Shown here: positions 29,204 to 29,210 of the stretch, one piece after another
Layout: the number at the start of each line of letters is the position of its first letter
How positions within the stretch are numbered: position 1 is the first letter of the stretch
Assembly (NCBI GenBank): GCA_013416795.1
Contig: RQSC01000004.1
Location: 1,694 to 30,903, forward strand
DNA from: Prasinococcaceae sp. CCMP 1430
Taxonomy: Eukaryota; Prasinodermophyta; Palmophyllophyceae; Prasinococcales; Prasinococcaceae
Direction: 5' to 3'
Length of the DNA stretch: 29,210 nucleotides
Notes under the pieces: generated by a model
Seen by the model: only the letters and a program-made list of their open reading frames with translations
Told to the model about the DNA's origin: nothing
The model's database searches: none
Translations under genes and position numbers: made by a program

Positions 29204-29210
29204 GCCCGCC

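Noticed and set aside
1-29210. tRNA, rRNA, CRISPR array, transposase or reverse transcriptase genes
   Set aside because: None could be recognised on either strand by reading; a covariance-model scan would be needed to exclude small RNAs.

Overview
This window is nuclear DNA from a GC-rich, flagellated eukaryotic microalga or similar protist. The evidence is an intact outer-arm axonemal dynein heavy chain, an RNA polymerase III subunit, a GT77-type glycosyltransferase, and spliceosomal introns (GT-AG) in at least five genes. The best-supported introns have donors that read GTGCG or GTGAG. Genes are compact and use GC-ending codons, while AT-richer islands sit between genes. The combination would fit a haptophyte or another GC-rich alga, but nothing here proves the lineage. 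There is no sign of prokaryotic, viral or mobile-element genes.

Layout, left to right. About 179-1406(+): membrane-anchored RING protein whose eight zinc ligands are all cysteine, with a possible alternative last exon at 1538-1621. About 2139-4213(+): RNA polymerase III subunit RPC3/RPC82, two exons. 4372-18182(-): outer-arm dynein beta-type heavy chain, about 4,553 aa in three exons, nearly half of the window. 18183-19944: long intergenic region with simple repeats, a 32-G run, palindromes and a degenerate 96-bp tandem repeat. 20012-21499(+): type II citrate synthase with an intron just before the start codon. 21869-22171(+): 100-aa unrecognised protein. 22471-25559(-): protein with two tandem GT77-like domains plus a C-terminal Trp/Gly-rich module. 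25896-26816(+): short-chain dehydrogenase. 27111-29203(-): PH-UIM-WW adaptor-like protein.

The genes do not form a pathway. The mix of a transcription subunit, a flagellar motor, central metabolism, glycosylation and signalling adaptors is what an ordinary gene-dense stretch of a small eukaryotic genome looks like. Dynein/citrate synthase and GT77/SDR are divergent pairs that may share promoters. RPC3/dynein, 100-aa gene/GT77 and SDR/PH-WW are convergent pairs.

I found no clear new multi-gene system. The points most worth a second look are the double GT77 protein, the RING gene with two candidate last exons that each encode a membrane segment, the frame change in dynein that needs a 32-nt intron (or an indel), the 96-bp intergenic repeat, and recurring TTAGGG-type motifs between genes. 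All exon joins were worked out by eye from reading frames, splice consensus and remembered family patterns; none is backed by transcripts.
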